Assembly (NCBI GenBank): GCA_031268255.1
Contig: JAIRXO010000070.1
Location: 1-10,634, forward strand
From: Spirochaetaceae bacterium
GTDB taxonomy: Bacteria; Spirochaetota; Spirochaetia; Treponematales; Breznakiellaceae
Direction: 5' to 3'
Length of the DNA stretch: 10,634 nt
Below, one piece after another: positions 1 to 7,012 of the stretch; positions within the stretch are counted from its first letter, which is position 1; the number at the start of each line of letters is the position of its first letter. The translations under genes and the position numbers were made by a program. Under the pieces are notes generated by a model. The model made no database searches. It saw only the letters and a program-made list of their open reading frames with translations, and was not told the DNA's origin.

Positions 1-468
1 ACTTTTACGGTTACCGCGGAGGATTCGACACCGAAGTCTTATACGGTAAGTGTAATTTTCCTTGCGGCGGCGGGGACATGGCCTTCTTCCGTGACCTGGG
101 AAACATACGGCCTAACAGGATTAACACAACCTGCGGGTACTACGGTAACTGATGTGAACGAGGCTGTTAACGAGGTATTTTTTGGAGTCATTACGGTAGT
201 CAATGACTTGTCGGTAACGCTGGGAGGAACCATAAACGACACAGCCTATGCAAGTTTACAGACGGACATAAAGACAGAACTTGGCAATCCTGTATCTTCG
301 CAAAATTCGGGCGGAATCAGGGTGGATAAATTTGAGAAAAATCTTACAGTGCTCCTTATTCCATATGCGGTAATAAGGATGAGGTTAGAGATGAATACCG
401 GAAATGGCGAGATAATTATAAGAGTTGACAGGAGAGTACCCGGTATGTCCGCCCCGGATTGGTGGTAG
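1..468 (+). CDS. C-terminal part of a probable cell-surface protein with cadherin-like/Ig-like repeats (5' end outside window)
   Basis: The reading frame is open from base 1 to the TAG at 466-468, giving 155 residues of a longer protein. Residues 3-17 read TVTAEDSTPKSYTVS, the closing strand pattern typical of bacterial cadherin-like beta-sandwich domains (often written VTAEDGTTKTYTVTV), which usually occur in tandem in secreted or surface proteins. After it comes a segment of about 135 residues beginning near WPSSVTWETYGLTGL; it resembles C-terminal modules I associate with treponemal lipoproteins and surface proteins, but I cannot name its family. No transmembrane anchor or sorting signal is visible, and the chain ends in DWW. 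The signal peptide, if any, lies upstream. The gene converges on the minus-strand tRNA-Asn. The domain-end motif is seen in sequence; surface location is inferred; the specific role is unknown. Confidence 0.75.
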   Translation, partial: TFTVTAEDSTPKSYTVSVIFLAAAGTWPSSVTWETYGLTGLTQPAGTTVTDVNEAVNEVFFGVITVVNDLSVTLGGTINDTAYASLQTDIKTELGNPVSSQNSGGIRVDKFEKNLTVLLIPYAVIRMRLEMNTGNGEIIIRVDRRVPGMSAPDWW

Positions 469-472
469 TCGA

Positions 473-554
473 TATGGACGGCCTGTCTACGGCGCGCCCT
501 CCGGTTCGAACCCGCCTTTGGTTAAAAAAACAGGCCGTCCTGATGGACGGCCTG
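473..554. repeat. Three copies of a GGACGGCCTG element, one inverted, around the tRNA terminator
   Basis: GGACGGCCTG occurs at 476-485 and 545-554 in plus orientation and as its reverse complement at 531-540. The last two form the tRNA-Asn terminator stem. The first copy can also pair with the middle one (476-486 with 530-540, 11 bp, 43-base loop), so alternative stems are possible. The left copy is followed on the plus strand, 17 bases further, by GGTTCGAACC (503-512). The right copy is followed 16 bases further by the same ten bases (571-580), which there form the tRNA T-loop. This parallel layout suggests a partial, decayed duplication of the tRNA 3' end plus terminator arm. Confidence 0.7.
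524..554 (-). terminator. Rho-independent terminator of tRNA-Asn
   Basis: On the minus strand a perfect 10-bp stem CAGGCCGTCC / GGACGGCCTG with loop ATCA is followed directly by seven T residues. It begins four bases after the tRNA discriminator base, which is the expected position for a single-tRNA transcript. The plus-strand reading has no T run after the stem, so it would not stop the converging surface-protein transcript by the same mechanism. Confidence 0.9.
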
Positions 555-558
555 CAAG

Positions 559-631
559 CTCCCCCGCGCGGGTTCGAACCACGGACCCAGTGGTTAACAG
601 CCACTTGCTCTGCCAACTGAGCTACAGGGGA
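559..631 (-). tRNA. tRNA-Asn (anticodon GTT)
   Basis: The minus strand folds into a full cloverleaf of 73 bases. The acceptor stem TCCCCTG pairs with CGGGGGA (one U-G pair). The D arm is GCTC-AGTTGGCA-GAGC. The anticodon stem AGTGG/CCACT encloses the loop CTGTTAA with anticodon GTT in the central position. The five-base variable loop is GGGTC, and the T arm is CGTGG-TTCGAAC-CCGCG with one wobble pair. The discriminator is G, as expected for asparagine tRNAs. The next bases are CTT, so the 3' CCA is not encoded and must be added by nucleotidyltransferase. It has its own promoter and terminator, so it is probably a monocistronic unit. The anticodon assignment is read directly from the loop. Confidence 0.97.
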
Positions 632-673
632 ATATAGCCCCGGAAACCAAACCGGAATTCCTGAGCTTTCGCC

Positions 674-702
674 ACTATACCCTTTCAGAGGGAATTTGTC
701 AA
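674..702 (-). promoter_or_regulatory. Sigma70-type promoter of tRNA-Asn
   Basis: On the minus strand a consensus -35 box TTGACA (plus 697-702) is separated by 17 bases from TATAGT (plus 674-679), one mismatch from the -10 consensus. A start near 667 would leave a leader of about 36 bases before the mature tRNA 5' end at 631. No other gene on this strand lies between the promoter and the tRNA. Confidence 0.88.
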
Positions 703-734
703 CAGACCCTGGCTCTTTTTGTGATTTCTTTGCA

Positions 735-813
735 ACCCGCAAATCCACCCGGAAGCCGCTGCGGGTATATTACGAATACACAATATCGCCCTTCGCCGGA
801 TATATTATGTATT
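735..813. repeat. Two inverted repeats in the gene-free stretch between purD and the tRNA promoter
   Basis: The stretch 703-867 has no credible coding frame. It contains an AT-rich dyad, 775-786 paired with 802-813 (11 of 12 pairs, one C-A mismatch, 15-base interior with two further possible G-C pairs). A second pair of 7-base arms, ACCCGCA at 735-741 and TGCGGGT at 760-766, lies next to it. Both lie downstream of the purD stop codon in the direction of transcription. Neither is followed by a T run, so they are not standard intrinsic terminators. They could be 3'-end stabilising hairpins of the purine transcript or protein-binding dyads. Confidence 0.5.
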
Positions 814-867
814 CTTTACCTGATAAAAACTTGCGGGAAGTAAAATAATGGTAAGCAACCAGAAGTA

Positions 868-2271
868 TTATTCCCTTCCGATGTCTGTCCGGTAATCCAT
901 GCCGTCAAAGTTTACCGCTTTGAGGGCGCGGTAGGCTTTTTCCCGGGCTTCGTCAGGGTCCGCCCCCCAGGCTGAGGCGGCGAGGACCCGGCCGCCTGAA
1001 GTGATGAGCGGCGCGGGGTCTTTGCCGGGCGCGGTGCGGCTGGGCGAGGCGTGGCCGGGTACCGCTTGGGCTGTTGTTGTTCCGGCAAAAAAGATTTTGG
1101 CGCCTGAGTCTTTCAGCGCCGGGTTGTCAATGGTTATGGGGTCGCCTTTGCGGAAGGCGCCGGGATAACCCGATGCCACGGCTACAGGGGCGCAGACCGC
1201 GCCTGACTTCCACAAGAGGGGATAGTGTTCCAGGCTGTGGTCCAGCATGGCCTTGCAGAGTTCTGACAAATCAGAATCAAGCAGGGGGAGTACCGCCTGG
1301 GTTTCAGGGTCGCCGAGGCGCACATTGTATTCAAGAAGATAGCAGCGGTTTTTCCGAATCATGAGGCCGAAAAAAATAAAACCCCGGTAGTCCATGCCTT
1401 CGGCGTTTATTCCCCTGAGGGTTGGTTCCAGTATGGCGGTCATAAAATCTTTTTGGGCAATGTCCGAAAAATCAGGAACCGGCGCTATGGCTCCCATGCC
1501 TCCCGTATTGGGCCCTTTGGCGCCGTCGAAGCGGCGCTTGTGGTCCCTCGCGGAAACAAAGGGCAGTATGCAGGGCTTTTTCCCCGGAGATGCGCTTAAC
1601 GCCGCGAGTATGGAAATTTCCGTACCTTCGATATATTCCTCAAGAACCACCGTGGCCCCGGCTTCACCCAGCGATTTATCCAGCATGAACGAGGCGAGGG
1701 CGGCTTCGGCTTCGGCGAGGTCCGTGGCGATGATGACGCCCTTGCCTGCGGCAAGCCCGTCAGCCTTGACAACCAGGGCAGGGGGCTTTTTTTCAGGCTG
1801 TGTTTCGCTTTCATCCTGAAAAGAAAATTCCGTATCCTCAAAGTAACCCTGAACAAAACGCAGGGCGGCTTCATGGCCGTGAAATGTTTTTCCTCTCGCG
1901 GTTCTGATGCCGTACTTTTCCATAAACGATTTTGAAAACGCCTTGCTTGTCTCAAGGCGCGCGGCATTTTTATCCGGTCCGATGACCGCAAGTCCCGCCG
2001 CGCGGAAACGGTCAACTATGCCTCCCGCCAGCGGGGCTTCTGGCCCAATAATGGTGAGATCAATATGTTCTTGTTTGGCAAACTCAAGCAGTTGGGTCTG
2101 CGTTTTTTCTTCTGATATATCTCCGGCAACGGCAATATTTTCGCATTTTGTTTCTCCGGCGGTTCCGCCGTTACCCGGGGCGGCAAATACCTTTTTTACG
2201 CCGGCGGATTGGGCAAGTTTCCAAACAAGGGCATGCTCCCGTCCGCCTGACCCGATAACCAAAACGTTCAT
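868..2271 (-). CDS. purD: Phosphoribosylamine-glycine ligase (GAR synthetase)
   Basis: PurD is a cytosolic ATP-grasp enzyme that joins 5-phosphoribosylamine and glycine to give GAR, the second step of purine synthesis. The 467 residues show the family landmarks in order: N-terminal GSGGREHAL (8-15 region), GPEAPL (76-81), the ATP-grasp lysine loop KADGLAAGKGV (169-179), EEYIEGTEIS (211-220), KGPNTGGMG (252-260) and the metal/ATP site LLEYNVRLGDPETQ (312-325). The protein is longer than the roughly 430 residues usual for the family. The excess falls in two low-complexity stretches near 145-163 and 400-423, both probably surface loops. The start at MNVLVIGSGG fits family N-termini; the ribosome site is weak (TTTAAGG just upstream). 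It is the last gene of the cluster, 75 bases after purH, and makes the substrate of PurN. Confidence 0.96.
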   Translation of the reverse strand: MNVLVIGSGGREHALVWKLAQSAGVKKVFAAPGNGGTAGETKCENIAVAGDISEEKTQTQLLEFAKQEHIDLTIIGPEAPLAGGIVDRFRAAGLAVIGPDKNAARLETSKAFSKSFMEKYGIRTARGKTFHGHEAALRFVQGYFEDTEFSFQDESETQPEKKPPALVVKADGLAAGKGVIIATDLAEAEAALASFMLDKSLGEAGATVVLEEYIEGTEISILAALSASPGKKPCILPFVSARDHKRRFDGAKGPNTGGMGAIAPVPDFSDIAQKDFMTAILEPTLRGINAEGMDYRGFIFFGLMIRKNRCYLLEYNVRLGDPETQAVLPLLDSDLSELCKAMLDHSLEHYPLLWKSGAVCAPVAVASGYPGAFRKGDPITIDNPALKDSGAKIFFAGTTTAQAVPGHASPSRTAPGKDPAPLITSGGRVLAASAWGADPDEAREKAYRALKAVNFDGMDYRTDIGRE

Positions 2272-2346
2272 GCCTTAAATATAACGAGAAAACAGCCCCT
2301 TAAACAAGCGGAACTGCCGCGCCGGGGATCGATGTTTCCGACAATA

Positions 2347-3987
2347 TTAATGTTTGAAGTGTCTGGTTCCGGTAAAGACCATGGCAATGCCGAGGGAATC
2401 ACAGGCTTCGATGGAATCTTTGTCATGTATGGAACCTCCGGGCTGTATGATGGTTTTGATGCCCGCTTCCGCCGCCGCTTTTACTACGTCGGAAAACGGG
2501 AAGAAGGCGTCAGAGGCGAGGATCCTTGGGCTTGCGCCTCCGGCCAGGGTGCCGCGTAACGCTGGATTTTCAGAGGCGGCCCTGAGCGCGGCGGCAGAGC
2601 GGGAGAGGGCCTGTTCTGCCGCCCAGATGCGGCTGGTCTGTCCCCCGCCTATGCCTATTGCCGCGCGGTCCTTGACCACGACTATGGCGTTTGATTTAAC
2701 GAAACTTACGGTTCTCAAACCGAAAATCATGTCCGGTATATCAGCGGCGACGGGAGCGGCCCTGGTAACTACTTCCCACTTTTCAAGAAGTTTTTTATCC
2801 GTTTCCTGAACAAGGAGGCCGCCGTCAACGGCTGTACATTCCGTGATATCCCTGGGGGCAAAACGGGCCTTCATTATTCTGAGGTTTTTTTTCTTTTTGA
2901 GAATTTCCAGTGCGTCCGTATCGAAGTCCGGGGCCACCACTATTTCCAGAAAGAGGCCGGCAAGTTTCGCGGCTGTCCTGGCGTTGACGGTAACTGTCGA
3001 GGCTACGATGCCGCCGAATATGGAAAGCGGATCGCAGGCATAGGCTTTTTCGTATGCTTCTTCAATGGTGGCGGCCTGGGCCACACCGCAGGGCGTGTTG
3101 TGCTTGACGGCAACGCAGCAGGGGAGGGCGGCGTCCTCCGTGATGCCGAGTTCTGACAGTTCCGTTTTGCCCAGCGGGGGGCTCTCCGGGGGAAAACCAA
3201 ACGCGCAGGCGGTTTTCCAGGCCAGGTCCAGGTCCCGTATATTGTTGTAGCCCATTTCCTTGCCGTTAAGCTGCTCCATGCCGGCGAGGGCTCCTTCTTT
3301 GTCGGCGCTGAGATAGAGGGCCGCCTTCTGGTGCCCGTTTTCGCCATAACGGAGGTCCTTGTCCTTTTTGAGCGAAAGAGGCCAGAAGGGAGGATATTTT
3401 CCGGCAGAGGTATCTGTTTCCAGGAGGCAGCGGGCTATGGCGGCATCATAGGCCGAACTCAGGTCAAAGACCTTGCCGGCAAGATACTTTCTAAAGGCAG
3501 GCGGAACTTCGCCGGCCTCAAGGCCCGCCCTGGCCTCCGCATAATCGGCGGGGTCAGTAAGTACAATCACGTCCCGGTAATTTTTTGCCGCCGAGCGGAG
3601 CATGGCGGGCCCGCCTATGTCAATGAACTCAACGGTTTCTTCAAGGGAAAGTCCGGCCTGGACTTTTTCAAAAAAAGGATAGAGGTTGACACAGACTAAG
3701 TCTACCGGGGCGAAGCCAAGGGAGGCGAGGGTATCCATGTGGGACTTCTCGTCCCGTCTGGCAAGGAGTCCCGCGTGTATGGCGGGGTGCAGGGTCTTTA
3801 CCCTGCCGTCAAGACATTCGGGAAAGCCGGTTATTTCCGACACGTCATGCACGCTGATTCCCTTTTCCCTGAGATGCCTGGCGCTTCCGCCTGTAGAAAG
3901 CAGTTCCCAGCCTGATTCGGCAAGGAATGAGGCAAAGCCGGAGATTCCCTCCTTGTTAAAAACGCTGATCAAGGCCCGCCTTTTCAT
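2347..3987 (-). CDS. purH: Bifunctional AICAR transformylase / IMP cyclohydrolase
   Basis: PurH carries out the last two steps to IMP: formyl transfer from 10-formyl-tetrahydrofolate to AICAR, then ring closure. Residues 1 to about 200 form the MGS-like cyclohydrolase domain, with ALISVFNK, the LHPAIHAGLLARR block (66-78) and IDIGGPAMLRSAAKN (122-136). The transformylase domain follows, with LRYGENGHQ (212-220), VAVKHNTPCGVA (292-303, containing the catalytic Lys295-His296 pair by family knowledge), DAFFPF (493-498), IIQPGGS (513-519) and a C-terminal GIAMVFTGTRHFKH. Length 546 is slightly above the usual 510-530. Small departures from common motifs are Gly218 where many homologues have Pro (ENPHQ) and HNTPCG instead of HxNPCG; both look tolerated. 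Start ATG overlaps the stop of the preceding reductase by four bases (ATGA), and AAGGAG lies nine bases before it inside the reductase end. Confidence 0.97.
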   Translation of the reverse strand: MKRRALISVFNKEGISGFASFLAESGWELLSTGGSARHLREKGISVHDVSEITGFPECLDGRVKTLHPAIHAGLLARRDEKSHMDTLASLGFAPVDLVCVNLYPFFEKVQAGLSLEETVEFIDIGGPAMLRSAAKNYRDVIVLTDPADYAEARAGLEAGEVPPAFRKYLAGKVFDLSSAYDAAIARCLLETDTSAGKYPPFWPLSLKKDKDLRYGENGHQKAALYLSADKEGALAGMEQLNGKEMGYNNIRDLDLAWKTACAFGFPPESPPLGKTELSELGITEDAALPCCVAVKHNTPCGVAQAATIEEAYEKAYACDPLSIFGGIVASTVTVNARTAAKLAGLFLEIVVAPDFDTDALEILKKKKNLRIMKARFAPRDITECTAVDGGLLVQETDKKLLEKWEVVTRAAPVAADIPDMIFGLRTVSFVKSNAIVVVKDRAAIGIGGGQTSRIWAAEQALSRSAAALRAASENPALRGTLAGGASPRILASDAFFPFSDVVKAAAEAGIKTIIQPGGSIHDKDSIEACDSLGIAMVFTGTRHFKH

Positions 3988-5135
3988 CTGTGCGCGCTCC
4001 TTAAATTTTCATGGAGCTTGCTGATTTCTCCCATCCAGCGGGGTATGTCAATGTGCTGGGGACAGCGGCTTTTGCACTGCGCACAGCTTACGCAGCTTGA
4101 GGCATGCTGTCCTTCTTGGAGTATGTGGTATTCCATTTCAAAAAGAAAAGGCGCCATAGGATGCTTGTTTGCCAGGGCTATCTGGTAGTTGTTGTACACG
4201 GCGAGATTTTTTGGAATCTCCACCCCGGACGGACAGTCCATGCAGTAGCGGCAGCTTGTACACGGAACCGATGCCGCTCTGCGGTAGGCGGCGAGGGCCT
4301 TTTCGATGACACTGTATTCGGCGCCGGTGAGGGGTGTAAAGGGGCTCATGGTGCGCACATTGTCTTTGACCTGATCCAATACGGACATGCCGCTCAGGAC
4401 CACCTGGACATCAGGAAGCGATGCGGCATAACGCAGTGCCCAGGACGCGGCGCTGGCATTTGGGTCTGCCTCGCGGAAAATCCGTATGGACTCATCGCAA
4501 AGTTTTGCCAGGGTGCCGCCCCGCACCGGCTCCATCACATTGACCGGTATACCCTTGTCCGCCAGTATCTCGTACTGCTCCCCGGCGTTCTGCAGTTCCC
4601 AGTCAAGGTAATTAAGTTGAATCTGGGCGAATTCCCAGTCGTATTTTTCCACGACCTTTCTGAGCAGTTCAGGCCGGTCATGAAAGGAAAAGCCCAGATG
4701 CCCGATAAGGCCCTGCTCCTGTTTTTTCTTGAGCTGTTCGTAGACTCCGCAGGATTCGGCGATGCGCAGATGATCCTCGTTGATATTATGAAGCAGATAA
4801 AAATCAAAATAATCTGTTTTACATTTTTTAAGCTGTTCGTTAAAAATACGTTCAACATCGGAATGGGTTTTAAGGGCCACGAGGGGCATCTTTGTGGCCA
4901 GCTTGTAACTTGACCTTTCATGGCGGGAAAGGGCCTCGCCGGCAAAGCTCTCTGATTTTCCTTCATGGTACATATAGGCGGTGTCAAAATAATTAACACC
5001 CTGGGCTATGGCATAGTCAACCATTTCCCCGGCTGCCTCCGAGTCAATTTCCTGGGAACCCTCCCTGCAGGGAAGCCGCATAAGACCGAAACCGAGGAGC
5101 GAGAGTTCACCGTTTTTGAGCGTTCTTTTTTCCAT
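3984..5135 (-). CDS. Aldo/keto reductase with C-terminal dual [4Fe-4S] ferredoxin-like domain (COG1453 type)
   Basis: The 383 residues combine an aldo/keto reductase TIM barrel with an iron-sulfur tail. The barrel begins GFGLMRLP and holds the family catalytic residues Asp51 and Tyr56 (FDTAYMYHEGK), Lys82 (ATKMP) and His116 (YLLHN). The C-terminal part carries two cysteine clusters, CTSCRYCMDCP (Cys292, 295, 298, 301) and CVSCAQCKSRCPQ (Cys348, 351, 354, 358), each followed by an -IP segment, matching the arrangement known for COG1453 reductases. It should be a cytosolic oxidoreductase that may exchange electrons between NAD(P)H or another donor and its clusters; the substrate is not readable from sequence. 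GGAGG six bases before the ATG supports the start. It sits 48 bases after purN and overlaps purH by four bases, so it is almost certainly cotranscribed with the purine genes, yet no purine role is known for this family. Confidence 0.93.
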   Translation of the reverse strand: MEKRTLKNGELSLLGFGLMRLPCREGSQEIDSEAAGEMVDYAIAQGVNYFDTAYMYHEGKSESFAGEALSRHERSSYKLATKMPLVALKTHSDVERIFNEQLKKCKTDYFDFYLLHNINEDHLRIAESCGVYEQLKKKQEQGLIGHLGFSFHDRPELLRKVVEKYDWEFAQIQLNYLDWELQNAGEQYEILADKGIPVNVMEPVRGGTLAKLCDESIRIFREADPNASAASWALRYAASLPDVQVVLSGMSVLDQVKDNVRTMSPFTPLTGAEYSVIEKALAAYRRAASVPCTSCRYCMDCPSGVEIPKNLAVYNNYQIALANKHPMAPFLFEMEYHILQEGQHASSCVSCAQCKSRCPQHIDIPRWMGEISKLHENLRSAHR

Positions 5136-5159
5136 ACGTTGCCTCCATTAGACTTGTTC

Positions 5160-5178
5160 GACAACCCGGCGGGTTGTC
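5160..5178. repeat. Perfect 8-bp hairpin between purN and the reductase gene
   Basis: GACAACCC (5160-5167) and GGGTTGTC (5171-5178) form a perfect stem with a three-base loop in the 48-base gap after purN. On the minus strand it is flanked by GAACA on both sides (upstream copy two bases away, downstream copy adjacent) and is not followed by T residues. It is therefore more likely a transcript-processing or stability hairpin, or a binding dyad, than a terminator. Confidence 0.6.
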
Positions 5179-5183
5179 TCTGT

Positions 5184-5876
5184 TCAATTTTTAAGACCTT
5201 CTATCATCATAAGCGCCGCCTCTATGATGGCCTGATGTTCTTCGTTGTGGATACGGGCGGCGAGGCTTGCGCTGTCGTCGCCTTCCAGCACCGGAACCCT
5301 GCGCTGAAGCAGTATGGGTCCGGTGTCGGTTCCCTCATCGACCAGGTGCACGGTACAGCCTGATTCTTTTTCTCCCGCGGCAAGGACCGCCTGATGCACC
5401 CGTTCCCCGTACATGCCCCTGCCTCCGTATTTGGGAAGAAGGCTCGGATGGAGATTGATGATTCTGTTTTTGTAAACCTCTATGATGTCTCCTTTCAATA
5501 TAGAAAGAAAGCCCGCCAGTATGATGAAACGTATGCCTTCTTTCCGGGCCCGGATGAGTATGCGGCCAGAAAGCTCCTTCCGCCGTTCAGGGCCGGGAAG
5601 TGATGGGTCAGGCGTTTCTGTCAGCGTCTTTATGCCGGAGAGGCGGGCCCGCGTGAGGGCATAGGCCCCTTCACGGTCAGAGATAACAAGGCTGATGCGG
5701 CCCCTGCCCAGGCGGCCTTCCCTTTCGGCGTCAATGAGGGCCTGGAGGTTGGTGCCGCTTCCCGACACGAGGACAAGAATCTTGACCAGGTCCCGGGCCT
5801 GAGACGCGGATTCCGCGGGCAGACCTGGTTTAGACAAACCGCACTCCGCCGGAGCCGACGGCAGGGCCGCCCGCAT
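5184..5876 (-). CDS. purN: Phosphoribosylglycinamide formyltransferase (folate-dependent GAR transformylase)
   Basis: PurN transfers the formyl group of 10-formyl-tetrahydrofolate to GAR, giving FGAR. The conserved core starts at VKILVLVSGSGTNLQALID (residue 31 onward, the phosphate-binding loop). It continues with the catalytic Asn141 and His143 in INLHPSLLPKYGG, and the signature SGCTVHLVDEGTDTGPI in which Asp184 is the third catalytic residue. The GGRGMYGERVH variant after the active-site loop is common outside the proteobacteria. The start is uncertain. ATG at 5876 gives 230 residues and a 47-base overlap with purM, with only AAGG nine bases upstream. TTG at 5835-5837 (coding end 5837, 217 residues) has GGAG six bases upstream and overlaps purM by eight bases. 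Family members usually begin right at the core, so part of the first 30 residues may not be translated. Confidence 0.94.
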   Translation of the reverse strand: MRAALPSAPAECGLSKPGLPAESASQARDLVKILVLVSGSGTNLQALIDAEREGRLGRGRISLVISDREGAYALTRARLSGIKTLTETPDPSLPGPERRKELSGRILIRARKEGIRFIILAGFLSILKGDIIEVYKNRIINLHPSLLPKYGGRGMYGERVHQAVLAAGEKESGCTVHLVDEGTDTGPILLQRRVPVLEGDDSASLAARIHNEEHQAIIEAALMMIEGLKN

Positions 5877-6990
5877 GAGACGCGGCCTTTTCGACCCTGC
5901 CTATAATCCAGGCCGGATACCCCAGGTTGTCGAGCAGTTCCGCCGCCGCTTTCGCGTCGGCCTCGTCCAGGGCAAGGATAAGTCCTATGCCCATATTGAA
6001 AGTGTTAAACATGAGCCTGTTGAGTTCTCCGTCGTTTTTTATGAGTGAAAGGCCCGCGTCCCCGGCGCCCCGCTGATGAGCCGTGCCGTAACGGCTAACG
6101 CCCTGGGCGATACGGCCAAAGACAGGCGGCACGGTCCAGGCGCCTTGTTCTCCCGCTTCGTAGGCGGGGCTTTGTATCACCGCCTCCAGGGGCGGGCCTC
6201 CGGCGGGAAACATGCGGGGAATGTTCTCGTAAAAGCCTCCGCCGGTGATATGTGCCATGCCGTGGATTTCGATTTTTTCAAGGAGCGAAAGGATGCCCCT
6301 GACATAGAGCCTGGTGGGTTCGAGCAGGGCCATGCCTATGGGCATGCCGCCGAAATCTTCGGAAAGGTCGGGGATTGCTTTGCGTATGAGACTGTAGCCG
6401 TTTGAATGGGCGCCTGACGAGGCGAGGCCGACAAGCGCGTCGCCCGGACGGATTTTTGAGCCGTCGATGATGCGCTCCCGATCAACAATGCCGGCGGCAA
6501 AACCCGCCATATCGTATTTTCCCGCGTCGTAGAAGCCGGGCATTTCGGCTGTTTCGCCGCCCAAAAGCACGCAGCCTGTTTCCCTGCAGCCGGTGGCGAC
6601 GCCCTTGACCAGGCTGGCGGCGATACCGGCGTCAAGACTGCCGCAGGCAAGGTAGTCGAGAAAGAAGAGGGGCCGCGCGCCGTGGCAGAGTATGTCGTTG
6701 ACGCACATGGCCACGCAGTCTATGCCGACGGTGTCGTATTTTTTCATCCTGAAGGCAATATCAAGTTTTGTCCCCACGCCGTCGGTTCCCGAAACAAGGA
6801 CGGGGTCCTTCATGGCCACGCCGTTACGGGGGGCAATAAAATCCCTGAGCGAGAACATTCCGGCAAAGCTGCCTATACGGTTGAGTACGGAATCTTTTAA
6901 GGGGCCCAGGGTTCCTTCGGCAAACTCGCGGTATTTTCCGACGGCCCTGTAGCCTTCTTCTATGTCAACACCGGCTTCTTTGTAGTTCAT
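5830..6990 (-). CDS. purM: Phosphoribosylformylglycinamidine cyclo-ligase (AIR synthetase)
   Basis: PurM closes the imidazole ring, converting FGAM to AIR with ATP. The protein shows the family blocks in order: YKEAGVDIEEG (3-13), VLVSGTDGVGTKLDIAF (64-80), the nucleotide-contact region VAMCVNDILCHGARPLFFLDY (93-113), GGETAEMPG (144-152), LASSGAHSNGYSLIRK (189-204), ITGGGFYENIPR (248-259) and FNTFNMGIGL (328-337). I chose the ATG at 6988-6990 (386 residues) over an upstream one at 7104. It begins exactly where homologues do, has AGGGAG five bases upstream, and leaves a 22-base gap after purF instead of a 92-base overlap. It is about 40 residues longer than the E. coli enzyme; most of the excess is an insertion near 297-322 (GVSRYGTAHQRGAGD region) before the NTFNMG block, plus a short C-terminal extension. 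Confidence 0.95.
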   Translation of the reverse strand: MNYKEAGVDIEEGYRAVGKYREFAEGTLGPLKDSVLNRIGSFAGMFSLRDFIAPRNGVAMKDPVLVSGTDGVGTKLDIAFRMKKYDTVGIDCVAMCVNDILCHGARPLFFLDYLACGSLDAGIAASLVKGVATGCRETGCVLLGGETAEMPGFYDAGKYDMAGFAAGIVDRERIIDGSKIRPGDALVGLASSGAHSNGYSLIRKAIPDLSEDFGGMPIGMALLEPTRLYVRGILSLLEKIEIHGMAHITGGGFYENIPRMFPAGGPPLEAVIQSPAYEAGEQGAWTVPPVFGRIAQGVSRYGTAHQRGAGDAGLSLIKNDGELNRLMFNTFNMGIGLILALDEADAKAAAELLDNLGYPAWIIGRVEKAASHAGGPAVGSGGVRFV

Positions 6991-7012
6991 CACAGCTCCC
7001 TGTATGCGAAAT

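Noticed and set aside
451..520. Second complete tRNA on the plus strand ending in GGTTCGAACCCGCC
   Set aside because: GGTTCGAACC is palindromic, so a T-loop-like match appears on either strand. No matching acceptor stem or anticodon arm could be found and the T stem has only three pairs.
416..748. Minus-strand open frame covering the tRNA-Asn, its terminator and its promoter
   Set aside because: The region is fully explained by the tRNA gene and its signals; the peptide is a translation of the tRNA.
2272..2346. Separate promoter (TTGTTT, 18 bp, TATATT) just before purD
   Set aside because: The -35 match is poor and the -10 box is only a few bases before the start codon, leaving almost no leader. 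Read-through from purH is the simpler explanation.
4104..4913. Long plus-strand open frame (269 codons) opposite the aldo/keto reductase
   Set aside because: It is the complement of a well-supported reductase gene, its product shows no recognisable motif, and no ribosome site or promoter was seen. It is open because of the codon use of the real gene.
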